The position numbers and the translations under genes are program-made. From positions 27,835,051-27,899,050 of the forward strand of contig CM026401.1 in assembly GCA_014843695.1 (NCBI GenBank): a stretch of 64,000 nt of DNA. Reading direction: 5' to 3'. The notes under the pieces were generated by a model. It ran no database searches. It saw only the letters and a program-made list of their open reading frames with translations, and was not told the origin of the DNA. This stretch comes from Archivesica marissinica (Eukaryota > Mollusca > Bivalvia > Venerida > Vesicomyidae). Positions 9,497 through 21,700 of this stretch are shown in pieces (within the stretch, counting starts at the first letter, position 1; each line of letters opens with the position of its first letter).

Positions 9497-10845
9497 AGTC
9501 ATAAGGAAATATTTTGCAAGTCTGGAAAAGAAAAACGCAGAGAAGAAAAATATATTTAGATTAAAAACTGCAGATAATGAAATAACAGACCAAAGCGAAA
9601 TTCTTAAAGCTGAAAAAGAATTCTATGAAAAATTATATTCAAAACAAAACGATGTAGATTCAGAATATCATTTTCGACAATGACATAAATAAATTAAATG
9701 AGGATGGGAAAATTAGCTGCGAAGGTTACTTAACTGAGCGTGAATGTTTTGAAGCTTTAACAGAAATGAAAAATAATAAAAGTCCTGGCTCAGACGGAAT
9801 TACCAGTGAATTTTATAAGGTATTTTGTGAAGCAATTAAAACATATTATATTAAATCAATAAATTATTCCTACACAATAAATCAATTAACTACTCTACAA
9901 AAACAAGGAATAATAACATTATTGCCCAAAACGGGAAAAGATACATTGTTTATTTCAAACTGGCGGCCGATTAGCCTATTAAATGTGGACTACAAAATTG
10001 CCACTAAAGCAATAGCTAATCGATTAAAGAAAGTTGTAGGTTCTGTTATAGATTCCGCTCAAACGGGATTTGTTAAAAATAGATTTATTGGGGGAAATGT
10101 TAGGTTACTCTTTGAAACCATAGAATATCTACAGGTTAATCAGAAACCAGGATTGCTATTGTACGCCGATTTCGAAAAGGCTTTTGACAGTTTAGACCAC
10201 TCTTTCATATTCAGAGTCTTACATAATATGAATTTTGGGGACTCCTTCTTAAAGTGGGTAAAACTCTTTTATAATGATATAAGTAGCATAGTCATAAATA
10301 ATGGTTATCTTTCTGACCCTTTCTCTATAAGAAGGGGCGTGAGACAGGGCTGCCCCCTATCATCTCTTCTCTTTATATTATGTATTGAAATATTGACAAA
10401 CTATATGAACAGATATAACTCTATAAAAGGTGTAACAATTAACGGACAAGAAATTAAACAGACATTATTCGCAGACGTTTTTTAGCAATGGTCAGAGAGA
10501 ATCCTTCGGAAAACTTTTAGATGTAATCTCCAATTTCGGATATATATCAGGTTTACAACTCAATTATAACAAATCAACAGTTTTAAGGGTTGGAACATTA
10601 GCAAATACGAATATTAAACTATGTCCGGATAAAAGGACTTCGGAGTATGCCACAATACATTAGGCATGCAATTCTCAAACAACACTGAAACGAATGTAGA
10701 AATGAATTTAATACCAAAACTAAATAGTTTTAAGAACTGTCTCAAACAATGGGAACATAGAAAATTAACGTGACTTGGAAAGGTAACTGTGATAAAGACA
10801 TTTGCATTACCAAAGCTTATATATCCATTAACAGTTCTGGAATGG
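9497..10845 (+). pseudogene. LINE reverse transcriptase pseudogene (L1/Tx1-like), 5'-truncated
   Basis: The reading starts with K-Y-F-A-S-L-E-K-K-N near 9505, shifts frame near 9680, and is open from 9766 to 10485 (239 codons). That part has the RT palm. N-W-R-P-I-S-L-L-N is at residues 65-73, motif A Y-A-D-F-E-K-A-F-D at 133-141, and motif B R-G-V-R-Q-G-C-P-L-S-S at 190-200. Motif C is cut after L-F-A-D (234-237) by a frame change that removes the second catalytic Asp and leads to a stop. Later pieces in other frames (F-G-Y-I-S-G-L-Q-L-N near 10540, L-G-K-V-T-V-I-K near 10775 and L-I-Y-P-L-T-V-L near 10820) continue the family order. The endonuclease is missing. It sits in the sense orientation in a lectin intron. 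Confidence 0.88.
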
Positions 10846-12126
10846 GTCTCTATCTGTTGTGGCGAACACGTGGTCCTCCAATGTGTGTGGCTGACGAGCC
10901 CCCAGTGGGTGTGGTGATCCACACTTCTATTTATATCCAAACGTCTCAGTTGTGCTCCTGCCAGGGTCTAACCTATCATAGATCCGCTGGAGTGGTCTAA
11001 GCGTATTTTGTATCTTCGGTCTCACAATAATAACACATACAGTGGTTTTGTCTTTCTTATATATAATATATTTCTTCCGTATTTCTTATTTTCTGGTGCA
11101 TATATCTATGCTTAATTCAATTATTATTTGATTTATTTAAGTCAGAATTTAGTCGTTTATTGCTAATTGTCCCGATCAGCTCTAATCTCTTTAATCCGTA
11201 ATTACTCCATTCATATAACAGCTTCAATGTTGCCGCTTCAATAACCGTCGTCTCACAATAATAGATTATATTCACCGGAACTAAATATGTTTCCTTATCT
11301 CGGCTGAATAATCTTATAACTCGTATTTATTTTTAAATACGCAATTATCTTTCAAAAGTTATCTTTCTCTTAATGTCTATACTTTTATAAGTATCATAGA
11401 AACAGTTAATTCTGTATCTTAGTTTCGAGATCACGCAACAATCCGTTCCTTGGACGTCACCTTAGTGTATCTAAATTGATTAATGTTCGTTTCTTATATA
11501 CAGACCAGCGATGGTCATGTAGACTTATAGACGCCGTAACATGTTACTTTACCTAATATTATTAAGATGTTCCGCACATCAAAAGATTCAGCCTTTTAAA
11601 GTTGCACAACTGGCCACATGTGTAATCAGTCCCTATAATTAGTCATTCCCGCGCAAAAATAGAATTGATATTTTTAGGTGCGCAAATGATAGCAGACGAT
11701 ATGCATAAGACAAATATATATAGTATATGGTATATCAATGGTGTCGTATATTAAATTGATTAATGTATTTATATAATACATTACCATTTATATATGACAT
11801 TTCGTGCAAATATTGTTTGTTTTTCATATATTTTGCACACTGTATCGTTGCACTATCCTCCAAAATCTAAAATGGCTACAGATCCGTCTGTATTAGATTG
11901 TTATAATATATGTTTATAGTATACCTGGCTAACAGCCTTTGTTCCGAAATTGTAGTTTTATATATGTATGTACTGCTGTATGCATGTTGTTTGTTTATTG
12001 TTAAATATATGTCAATGCGCTTCCGTTTACACATGCGCAATTTTGACTTCCGTGCCAATATAATTATGGTTCGAGTGAACTCATTAAAGATGTACTATTT
12101 TGTATTTCTCGAAAACCTATCACCAG
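10846..12126. other. intron 3' part, mostly featureless
   Basis: AT-rich sequence up to the acceptor of exon c. At about 11846-11873 TTGCACTATCCTCC with AAAATCTAAAATGG matches the 3' end of the SINE at 5190-5428, a possible short remnant. The intron ends with a pyrimidine-biased stretch and ATCACCAG at 12126. No further exon was found. Confidence 0.55.
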
Positions 12127-12273
12127 GTGAGAGCTTGGCATACAGTAATTGGGAGACAGAGACAACCTGTAGTAACTGCGCATGTGCCAAGATGAAGATG
12201 CTATCAGGCGGGCTCTGGGAAAGGTTTGATTGTCAGACGTCCGATTGGTTTCAGATCTATATTTGTGAATATG
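12127..12273 (+). CDS. C-type lectin-like domain, exon c (C-terminal part of domain)
   Basis: Completes the split Gly codon from exon b, then encodes 48 codons: E-S-L-A-Y-S-N-W-E ... G-L-W-E-R-F-D-C ... Y-I-C-E-Y. The cysteines in T-C-S-N-C-A-C, F-D-C and I-C-E supply the two core disulfides of the fold. The acceptor is CACCAG|GTGAGA and the donor is ATATG|GTCAGT (a C at the third intron base is non-consensus). Phase is 1 in, 1 out. The usual EPN or QPD calcium/sugar motif after the N-W is absent (E-T-E-T-T-C instead), and the WND motif reads W-E-R. Calcium-dependent sugar binding by the standard site is therefore unlikely. Extra cysteines (three within six residues) suggest an additional disulfide or partner link. 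Confidence 0.88.
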
Positions 12274-12735
12274 GTCAGTTGCTCATATGTTACTAACTCT
12301 TGTCTATTATAGTATATCGCACGTTTACGAGTCATCGATATGAAAAGTAAAAAGAATGACAAATACATAACGATTGCTGACAATGCATATATTGTCCAAT
12401 TAACGTTGCGTGTATTCAGTGTAATAACACCATCTCATAATATTGTCTTATAAATACACACACGTGTAATAGCACCTGGAAGGATTCTGATTGGTTGAGA
12501 GAATAATCCATATAATTTGTAAATTAAACTTTAAGTATGCATATTTCCATTTGGTACATAATGTTAATGGTAATCGCAATATAACGCTGTTTAAAACATA
12601 AATATAACGCTGCTTTGCGTTTGTGACGTCATGATATTTAGTGACGTCATTGACAATTTGCGCTGACAGTTCGTGCCAAAATGAAAATAGCGGCGTTATT
12701 TTGTGCAAAAATATATATGATTAAAACTCATATGG
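12274..12735. other. intronic DNA
   Basis: AT-rich with two GTGACGTCA-type palindromic CRE-like sites near 12625 and 12643. These could be chance occurrences within mobile-element DNA. No exon recognised. Confidence 0.45.
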
Positions 12736-12850
12736 TAATGTGATAAATAGGATCTTACACTCGTATTGATTGCATACCATAGTTTATGAACTCGTTTCAT
12801 AAAATATGTTATGAAATCAACACTCATGCAAGATCCTATATATCACATTA
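12736..12850. repeat. 115-bp near-perfect palindrome
   Basis: The left arm begins TAATGTGATAAATAGGATCT. The right arm ends with its complement (AGATCCTATATATCACATTA). Pairing continues inward for about 50 bp with a few mismatches to a centre near TATGAACTCGTTTCATAA. Transcribed, it would fold into one long hairpin. It may be a foldback-type MITE. No target duplication was identified. Confidence 0.75.
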
Positions 12851-12984
12851 AGTTATATATTATGAAACAATTATAATATAATATAACTTCTTAACTAATC
12901 GTTACTTATATCAATGTTATGTGTGTATATTAATTACATTTTGTTTCTCATGCCATGTATAATATTGAGTGATGGAACATGAAA

Positions 12985-13872
12985 TATATTATATTTATTT
13001 ATTTATTTATGTCTCATCAATGTACAACAATAACAGAACAACATTAAAATAATACGTGGTATAGTACATTGCCACTCATAAATGAGTTACAAGAGACGGT
13101 ATTTATCAAAGTATAAAACACATCACATTATGCAGTTGTAATAATATAGTATGATATAACACATGTATATACATACATGTATTTGTAAACAACACATGAT
13201 AAATCTGAATAGCCTACGCTAATCTAACCTAAAATAAGCTTACAATCAAAATGATATTATAAGTACCATGTACAAGTCTTAATAAAATTTCTGTTCTGTT
13301 CTGTTCTATAAAATGCTGATGAGTGTATGAGAGCACTATTGCGCATATTAAAAATGTTTTGAAAAAGCAAATATCAACGCTGATCAGATCAGAATTGAAC
13401 TGATTAACATAGACTATTCAGCTGGTATTAAAAATACATTGGATTATTAAGAAAAATTGAAGCATTGTGTACAAAAGTAAAAATAACGTCTTTGTAGAAT
13501 ATTAAAACAGGTTTTGGCACTTAATCTCATAATTTCTGCGTTGGAAAATATAAATATTAGCTTATCATTTGGAGAAAGAGCAGCAAAGTAAAAGTTCATC
13601 TGTGTTGCTTTCTTAAATAGGATTTGTCTTAAATCTTGATACAGCATACATTCCAAAATCACATGGGCCTCAGTTTCAATATAATTGTCACAAAAGGGAC
13701 ATATACGATTTTCTAATGACCACTTTTCATATCTACCTGTCTCTAATCTCAATGGTGCTACACCACATCTAAATTTAGCAAACGCTGCTCTATGGCGTAA
13801 AAGAAGTATAATTTTGCAATAATCTTCTGTTTATATTCTGATTTGAATAAGCAATAAGTTCGTAATTTACGT
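12985..13872 (-). pseudogene. LINE 3' end: C-terminal ORF2 domain and tail
   Basis: On the minus strand the segment begins R-T-Y-C-L-F-K-S-E-Y near 13868. It shifts frame once, then reads H-R-A-A-F-A-K-F-R-C-G-V-A-P-L-R-L-E-T-G-R-Y, written here residue by residue. The open stretch 13752-13447 contains a zinc-knuckle-like pattern C-x2-C-x8-H-x4-C (residues 18-35 of the stretch) typical of LINE ORF2 C-termini. A noncoding tail follows and ends in an ATAA-type repeat near 12990-13020 (minus strand AAATAAATAAATAAA). The RT part is missing, so the copy is 5'-truncated. Another element's tail (AATAAAATTTCTGTTCTGTT, + strand, about 13280) may be nested within it. Confidence 0.72.
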
Positions 13873-13889
13873 CTGCCTCTGTCGGAAGG

Positions 13890-15075
13890 GAAGCTATGCT
13901 CGGCGTAAATCCCACATATAATGACCAATATAAAATGTTAATTCCACTTGCCGTATATTATTATTTCCTTAAATCGTGAAAACAACTTTCAAAATACTCA
14001 TGTTGACAGTTTTAGCTCATCACGTGACCTTGCTGCTCAATTCAGCTATCGCAACGGTGTCGGGTCGGCACCGGTTTATATGGGCAACTCAATAATTCAG
14101 GGTACCTATGCACGGCGTACTTGTTATTTTTTATTTATCCACCATAACTTGTTGAATGTCTTATATTGATGTAGTACCTCATTGAATAAAAACACTTATT
14201 GGTCTTAATCAGAAATCGTAGAGAAACTATTTTTCGGGGTAGATGTTTTCAATTCAGATAGCTACCCGAATTGCTCATACACCGTATCAGTTTCGGTAGA
14301 AATATTCCCCCAATGATTTGTTTGTTTATATTGGTCTGCTAGACATGCCACGTGGCAGTTACGTCAGTCTACATATACAAGCAACGGAATGCTATTGAAC
14401 CTTGCTTCAGCTCTGTCAACGAAATTAGCCTAGAACTATATAAATATTTTAAATACGGATGCAAATGGACAAATACGCCAAACATACGATAGCCTGGGAA
14501 CAGGCGTCGATATATTTTGTCTGACGAGTCAAATAAATATATGTTAACACCGAGACTATTAATTGGGCCGTATTGAGTTTCTGATCATATCAACGCCTGG
14601 GAAATTCGGCGGGTTTTCCGTGAAATTATTGATTATCATTAATCCTATTAATAGGCCTATTAGCACATGACTTAATTAATGACGTACTTGAATCGAAAGC
14701 GAGGCATTGCAATGTTGATAAATCTTTATAATTGTCCGCCATTGTTTACGGGTCAACGGAACGATAAATAGTTTAAAAAGTACAATGTGCGTCTGATTTG
14801 ACATATTTACTCAATATTTAAGTCGTTCTTACTTCAATTACGCCGAATCAACCAACCTAAACGTAATAGTTAATATCCGCCATCTCGTCGATATAACACA
14901 GAAACGGCAAATTATATGTTTGTAATGTAAATGTAAATTTCACTGCTCAAATCTACACCCTTAATAATGATGGTGTAAGTAGATGGCGCTACAATCGGAA
15001 ATCAAGTTAAATCAGAAGATAAAAAGTGAACCCAGGCTAAGCATAGGAATACGCCGAGCATAGGTTCCACCACTC
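13890..15075. mobile_element. second copy of the TA-flanked MITE, interrupted
   Basis: From 13896 (TATGCTCGGCGTAAATCCC) to 14489, and again from 15040 to 15075, the sequence follows the 638-bp element at 2925-3562. It ends with the same TAGGTTCCACCACTC. The left inverted repeat is degraded next to the LINE fragment, and no TA duplication remains. Between 14490 and 15039 another MITE has inserted into the subterminal AATACGCC repeat region. Confidence 0.78.
14490..15039. mobile_element. 550-bp MITE nested in another MITE
   Basis: Begins TAGCCTGGGAACAGGCGTCG and ends GAACCCAGGCTA, as does the 145-bp element at 5753. The flanking 9-mers AACATACGA (14481-14489) and AGCATAGGA (15040-15048) agree at 7 of 9 positions, consistent with an aged 9-bp duplication. 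The host MITE continues on both sides, so the order of insertion is clear. No transposase frame is visible. Confidence 0.8.
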
Positions 15076-15460
15076 ATTGTATGTATAGTGTAATGCCACC
15101 ACAAGGTTACTGCCGATATTTCAGTAAAACATATTATGTTCTGTTCTGTTCAGATATCGGACGTTTTACTCATTTCTGTACAATTTAGTCTTCATAAGTG
15201 TCATTTTATATGTGTATGTGTGCTATCACCGCGTGTGTGAACGTGTACGTGTTGTGTTTACAAGTCTTAGTGTAAGATTGAAAATGATTTCATCGAATGA
15301 TCACCGAAATATGTATTTCCACGAGTGACTTATGCATGATTCACAGCACCCTCCCGGTGAACAGAACATGTGAATCATCCCACATCCGGTCTCATTGAGC
15401 AAATACAGTGTTAATACAATAACATCAATTAGTTTTAACACTTTTTTGTACTTCTTATAG
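15076..15460. other. intronic DNA before a candidate exon
   Basis: Contains a short TTCTG pentanucleotide tract near 15137, probably a retroposon tail. It ends in a strong pyrimidine-rich acceptor, ACTTTTTTGTACTTCTTATAG, whose AG is at 15459-15460. Confidence 0.5.
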
Positions 15461-15508
15461 ATCCTACATCAAGCGGGACGAGATTTAATAACGGACATCC
15501 GAAATCCA
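15461..15508 (+). CDS. probable 48-bp exon of the lectin gene (linker/stalk)
   Basis: Bounded by a strong acceptor (pyrimidine-rich ...TTCTTATAG) and a consensus donor CCA|GTAAGT. Taken in phase 1 after exon c, it reads D-P-T-S-S-G-T-R-F-N-N-G-H-P-K-S with no stop and exits in phase 1. A short Ser/Thr/Asn-rich segment after ICEY would fit a stalk between the lectin domain and a membrane anchor or tail. There is no homology support, so the evidence is splice-site quality and phase agreement only. Confidence 0.5.
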
Positions 15509-15774
15509 GTAAGTGATCACACGTGCACCTTATCTACAGGATGTATGTATTCCTTGTGTATGCTCATCAATTATCCTATACATGTATTATTTTACGAGTA
15601 CAAATAGGCTACGTTGTATATGCTATTTGTTTATGTATTAATGTCAGATTTCATATACTTTGAATTACTGAAGGAAAAAAACACTCAATGTACACATAAT
15701 TTATTGAAATAAATGTTGAAGTTTGCAAAATAAAACATTTTTTGAAAAATTAGTAAAATATAAGTGAGGTAAAA

Positions 15775-18700
15775 CAATGTATAAATCCATTACCGTTGGG
15801 TTACGTGGGTGTTCAAAGTGAAGTACAATGTATAAATCCATTACCGTTTGGTTACGTGGGTCTTCAAAGTGATGAACAATGTATAAATCCATTACTGTTT
15901 GGTTACGTGGGTCTTCAAAGTGATGAATAATGTATAAATCCATTACTGTTTGGTTACGTGGGTCTTCAAAGTGATGAATAATGTATAAATCCATTACTGT
16001 TTGGTTAGGTGGGTCTTCAAAGTGATGAATAATGTATAAATCCATTACTGTTTGGTTACGTGGGTCTTCAAAGTGATGAATAATGTATAAATCCATTACT
16101 GTTTGGTTACGTGGGTCTTCAAAGTGATGAACAATGTATAAATCCATTACTGTTTGGCTACGTGGGTCTTCAAAGTGATGAACAATGTATAAATCCATTA
16201 CCGTTGGGTTACGTGGGTCTTCAAAGTGATGAACAATGTTTAAATCCATTACCGTTGGGTTACGTGGGTGTTCAAAGTGAAGTACAATGTATAAATCCAT
16301 TACCGTTGGGTTACGTGGGTCTTCAAAGTGATGAGCAATGTATAAATCCATTACCGTTTGGTTACGTGGGTCTTCAAAGTGAAGTACAATGTATAAATCC
16401 ATTACCGTTTGGTTACGTGGGTCTTCAAAGTGAAGTACAATGTATAAATCCATTACCGTTTGGTTACGTGGGTCTTCAAAGTGATGAGCAATGTATAAAT
16501 CCATTACCGTTTGGTTACGTGGGTCTTCAAAGTGAAGTACAATGTATCAATCCATTACCGTTTGGTTACGTGGGTCTTCAAAGTGAAGTACAATGTATAA
16601 ATCCATTACCGTTTGGTTACGTGGGTCTTCAAAGTGAAGAACAATGTATAAATCCATTACCGTTTGGTTACGTGGGTGTTCAAAGTGATGAGCAATGTAT
16701 AAATCCATTACCGTTTGGTTACGTGGGTCTTCAAAGTGAAGTACAATGTATGAATCCATTACCGTTGGGTTACGTGGGTGTTCAAAGTGAAGTACAATGT
16801 ATAAATCCATTACCGTTTGATTACGTGTGTCTTCAAAGTGATGAGCAATGTATCAATCCATTACCGTTGGGTTACGTGGGTCTTCAAAGTGAAGTACAAT
16901 GTATCAATCCATTACCGTTGGGTTACGTGGGTGTTCAAAGTGAAGTACAATGTATAAATCCATTACCGTTTGGTTAAGTGAGTCTTCAAAGTGATGAGCA
17001 ATGTATTAATCCATTACCGTTGGGTTACGTGGGTCTTCAAAGTGATGAACAATGTATAAATCCATTACCGTTGGGTTACGTGGGTGTTCAAAGTGATGTA
17101 GAACCATGTATCAATCCATTACCGTTGGGTTACGTGGGTGATCAAAGTGAAGTACAATGTATAAATCCATTACCGTTTGGCTACGTGGGTCTACAAAGTG
17201 ATGAACAATGTATCAATCCATTACCGTTGGGTTACGTGGGTGTTCAAAGTGAAGTACAATGTATAAATCCATTACCGTTTGGTTAAGTGAGTCTTCAAAG
17301 TGATGAGCAATGTATAAATCCATTACCGTTGGGTTACGTGGGTCTTCAAAGTGATGAACAATGCATAAATCCATTACCGTTGGGTTACGTGGGTCTTCAA
17401 AGTGATGAACAATGTATAAATCCATTACCGTTGGGTTACGTGGCTGTTCAAAGTGATGTAGAACCATGTATCAATCCATTACCGTTGGGTTACGTGGGTG
17501 TTCAAAGTGAAGTACAATGTATAAATCCATTACCGTTTGGTTACGTGGGTCTAAAAAGTGATGAACAATGTATAAATCCATTACCGTTGGGTTACGTGGG
17601 TGTTCAAAGTGAAGTACAATGTATAAATCCATTACTGTTTGGTTACGTGGGTCTTCAAAGTGATGAACAATGTATAAATCCATTACTGTTTGGTTACGTG
17701 GGTCTTCAAAGTGATGAACAATGTATAAATCCATTACTGTTTGGTTACGTGGGTCTTCAAAGTGATGAACAATGTATAAATCCATTACTGTTTGGTTGCG
17801 TGGGTCTTCAAAGTGATGAACAATGTATAAATCCATTACCGTTTGGTTACGTGGGTCTTCAAAGTGATGAATAATGTATAAATCCATTACCGTTGGGTTA
17901 CGTGGGTGTTCAAAGTGATGTACAATGTATAAATCCATTACCGTTTGGTTACGTGGGTCTTCAAAGTGATGAACAATGTATAAATCCATTACTGTTTGGT
18001 TAAGTGCGTCTTCAAAGTGATGTAGAACCATGTATAAATCCATTACTGTTGGGTTACGTGGGTGTTCAAAGTGAAGTACAATGTATCAATCCATTACCGT
18101 TTGGTTACGTGGGTCTACAAAGTGATGAACAATGTATAAATCCATTACCGTTGGGTTACGTGGGTGTTCAAAGTGAAGTACAATGTATCAATCCATTACT
18201 GTTTGGTTACGTGGGTCTTCAAAGTGATGAAAACTGTATAAATCCATTACCGTTGGGTTACATGTGTGTTCAAAGTGAAGTACAATGTATAAATCCATTA
18301 CCGTTTGGTTACGTGGGTCTTCAAAGTGATGAACAATGTATAAATCCATTACCGTTGGGTTACGTGGGTGTTCATAGTGATGTAGAACCATGTATAAATC
18401 CATTACCGTTGGGTTATGTGGGTCTTCAAAGTGATGAACAATGTATAAATCCATTACTGTTTGGTTGCGTGGGTCTTCAAAGTGATGAACAATGTATAAA
18501 TCCATTACTGTTTGGTTACGTGGGTCTTCAAAGTGATGAATAATGTATAAAGCCATTACCGTTGGGTTACGTGGGTGTTCAAAGTGAAGTACAATGTATA
18601 AATCCATTACCGTTTGGTTACGTGGGTCTTCAAAGTGATGAACAATGTATAAATCCATTACTGTTTGGTTAAGTGCGTCTTCAAAGTGATGTAGAACCAT

Positions 18701-21700
18701 GTATCAATCCATTACCGTTGGGTTACGTGGGTGTTCAAAGTGAAGTACAATGTATCAATCCATTACCGTTTGGTTACGTGGGTCTACAAAGTGATGAACA
18801 ATGTATAAATCCATTACCGTTGGGTTACGTGGGTGTTCAAAGTGAAGTACAATGTATAAATCCATTACTGTTTGGTTACTTGGGTCTTCAAAGTGATGAA
18901 AACTGTATAAATCCATTACCGTTGGGTTACATGTGTGTTCAAAGTGAGGTACAATGTATAAATCCATTACCGTTTGGTTACCTGGGTCTTCAAAGTGATG
19001 AACACTGTATAAATCCATTACCGTTGGGTTACGAGGGTGTTCAAAGTGATGTAGAACCATGTATAAATCCATTACCGTTGGGTTACGTGGGTCTTCAAAG
19101 TGATTAACAATGTATAAATACATTACCGTTGGGTTACGTGGGTCTTCAAAGTGATGAACAATGTATAAATCCATTACTGTTGGGTTACGTGGGTGTTAAA
19201 AGTGAAGTACAATGTATAAATCCATTACCGTTGGGTTACATGGGTGTTCAAAGTGATGAACAATGTATAAATCCATTACCGTTTGGTTACGTGGGTGTTC
19301 AAAGTGATGTAGATTCATGTATCAATCCATTACCGTTTGGTTACGTGGGTGTTCAAAGTGATGAACAATGTATAAATCCATTACCGTTTGGTTACGTGGG
19401 TGCTCAAAGTGATGAACAATGTATCAATCCATTACCGTTGGGTTACGTGGGTGTTCAAAGTGAAGTACAATGTATAAATCCATTACGGTTGGGTTACGTG
19501 GGTGTTCAAGGTGATGTAGAACCATGTATAAATCCATTACCGTTGGGTTACGTGGGTGTTCAAAGTGAAGTGTAATGTATAAATCCATTACCGTTTGGTT
19601 ACGTGGGTCTACAAAGTGATGAACAATGTATAAATCCATTACCGTTGGGTTACGTGGGTGTTCAAAGTGAGGTACAATGAATAAATCCGTTACTGTTTGG
19701 TTACGTGGGTCTTCAAAGTGATGAACAATGTATAAATCCATTACTATTTGGTTACGTGGGTCTTCAAAGTGATGAACAATGTATAAATCCATTACTGTTT
19801 GGTTACGTGGGTCTTCAAAGTGATGAACAATGTATAAATCCATTACTGTTTGGTTACGTGGGTCTTCAAAGTGATGAACAATGTATCAATCCATTACTGT
19901 TTGGTTACGTGGGTCTTCAAAGTGATGAATAATGTATAAATCCATTACCGTTGGGTTACGTGGGTGTTCAAAGTGAAGTACAATGTATAAATCCATTACC
20001 GTCTGGTTACGTGGGTCTTCAAAGTGATGAACAATGTATAAATCCATTACTGTTTGGTTAAGTGGGTCTTCAAAGTGATGTAGAACCATGTATAAATCCA
20101 TTACCGTTGGGTTACGTGGGTGATCAAAGTGAAGTACAATGTATAAATCCATTACCGTTTGGTTACGTGGGTGCTCAAAGTGATGAACAATGTATAAATC
20201 CATTACCGTTGGGTTACGTGGGTGTTCAAAGTGAAGTACAATGTATCAATCCATTACTGTTTGGTTACGTGGGTCTTCAAAGTGATGAAAACTGTATAAA
20301 TCCATTACCGTTGGGTTACATGTGTGTTCAAAGTGAAGTACAATGTATACATCCATTACCGTTTGGTTACGTGGGTCTTCAAAGTGATGAACAATGTATA
20401 AATCCATTACCGTTGGGTTACGTGGGTGTTCATAGTGATGTAGAACCATGTATAAATCCATTACCGTTGGGTTACGTGGGTCTTCAAAGTGATGAACAAT
20501 GTATAAATCCATTACTGTTTGGTTGCGTGGGTCTTCAAAGTGATGAACAATGTATAAATCCATTACTGTTTGGTTACGTGGGTCTTCAAAGTGATGAATA
20601 ATGTATAAAGCCATTACCGTTGGGTTACGTGGGTGTTCAAAGTGAAGTACAATGTATAAATCCATTACCGTTTGGTTACGTGGGTCTTCAAAGTGATGAA
20701 CAATGTATAAATCCATTACTGTTTGGTTAAGTGCGTCTTCAAAGTGATGAAGAACCATGTATCAATCCATTACCGTTGGGTTACGTGGGTGTTCAAAGTG
20801 AAGTACAATGTATCAATCCATTACCGTTTGGTTACGTGGGTCTACAAAGTGATGAACAATGTATAAATCCATTACCGTTGGGTTACGTGGGTGTTCAAAG
20901 TGAAGTACAATGTATCAATCCATTACTGTTTGGTTACGTGGGTCTTCAAAGTGATGAAAACTGTATAAATCCATTACCGTTGGGTTACATGTGTGTTCAA
21001 AGTGAAGTACAATGTATAAATCCATTACCGTTTGGTTACGTGGGTCTTCAAAGTGATGAACAATGTATAAATCCATTACCGTTGGGTTACGTGGGTGTTC
21101 ATAGTGATGTAGAACCATGTATAAATCCATTACCGTTGGGTTACGTGGGTCTTCAAAGTGATGAACAATGTATAAATCCATTACTGTTTGGTTGCGTGGG
21201 TCTTCAAAGTGATGAACAATGTATAAATCCATTACTGTTTGGTTACGTGGGTCTTCAAAGTGATGAATAATGTATAAAGCCATTACCGTTGGGTTACGTG
21301 GGTGTTCAAAGTGAAGTACAATGTATAAATCCATTAGCGTTTGGTTAGGTGGGTCTTCAAAGTGATGAACAATGTATAAATCCATTACTGTTTGGTTAAG
21401 TGCGTCTTCAAAGTGATGTAGAACCATGTATCAATCCATTACCGTTGGGTTACGTGGGTGTTCAAAGTGAAGTACAATGTATCAATCCATTACCGTTTGG
21501 TTACGTGGGTCTACAAAGTGATGAACAATGTATAAATCCATTACCGTTGGGTTACGTGGGTCTTCAAAGTGATGAAAACTGTATAAATCCATTACCGTTG
21601 GGTTACATGTGTGTTCAAAGTGAAGTACAATGTATAAATCCATTACCGTTTGGTTACCTGGGTCTTCAAAGTGATGAACACTGTATAAATCCATTACCGT

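Noticed and set aside
9766..10485. Host gene encoding a reverse transcriptase
   Set aside because: Frame changes on both sides and a lost catalytic Asp mark it as a decayed LINE.
12448..12708. 86-codon minus-strand ORF
   Set aside because: No domain, atypical composition from AT-rich DNA, and it lies in an intron of the lectin model.
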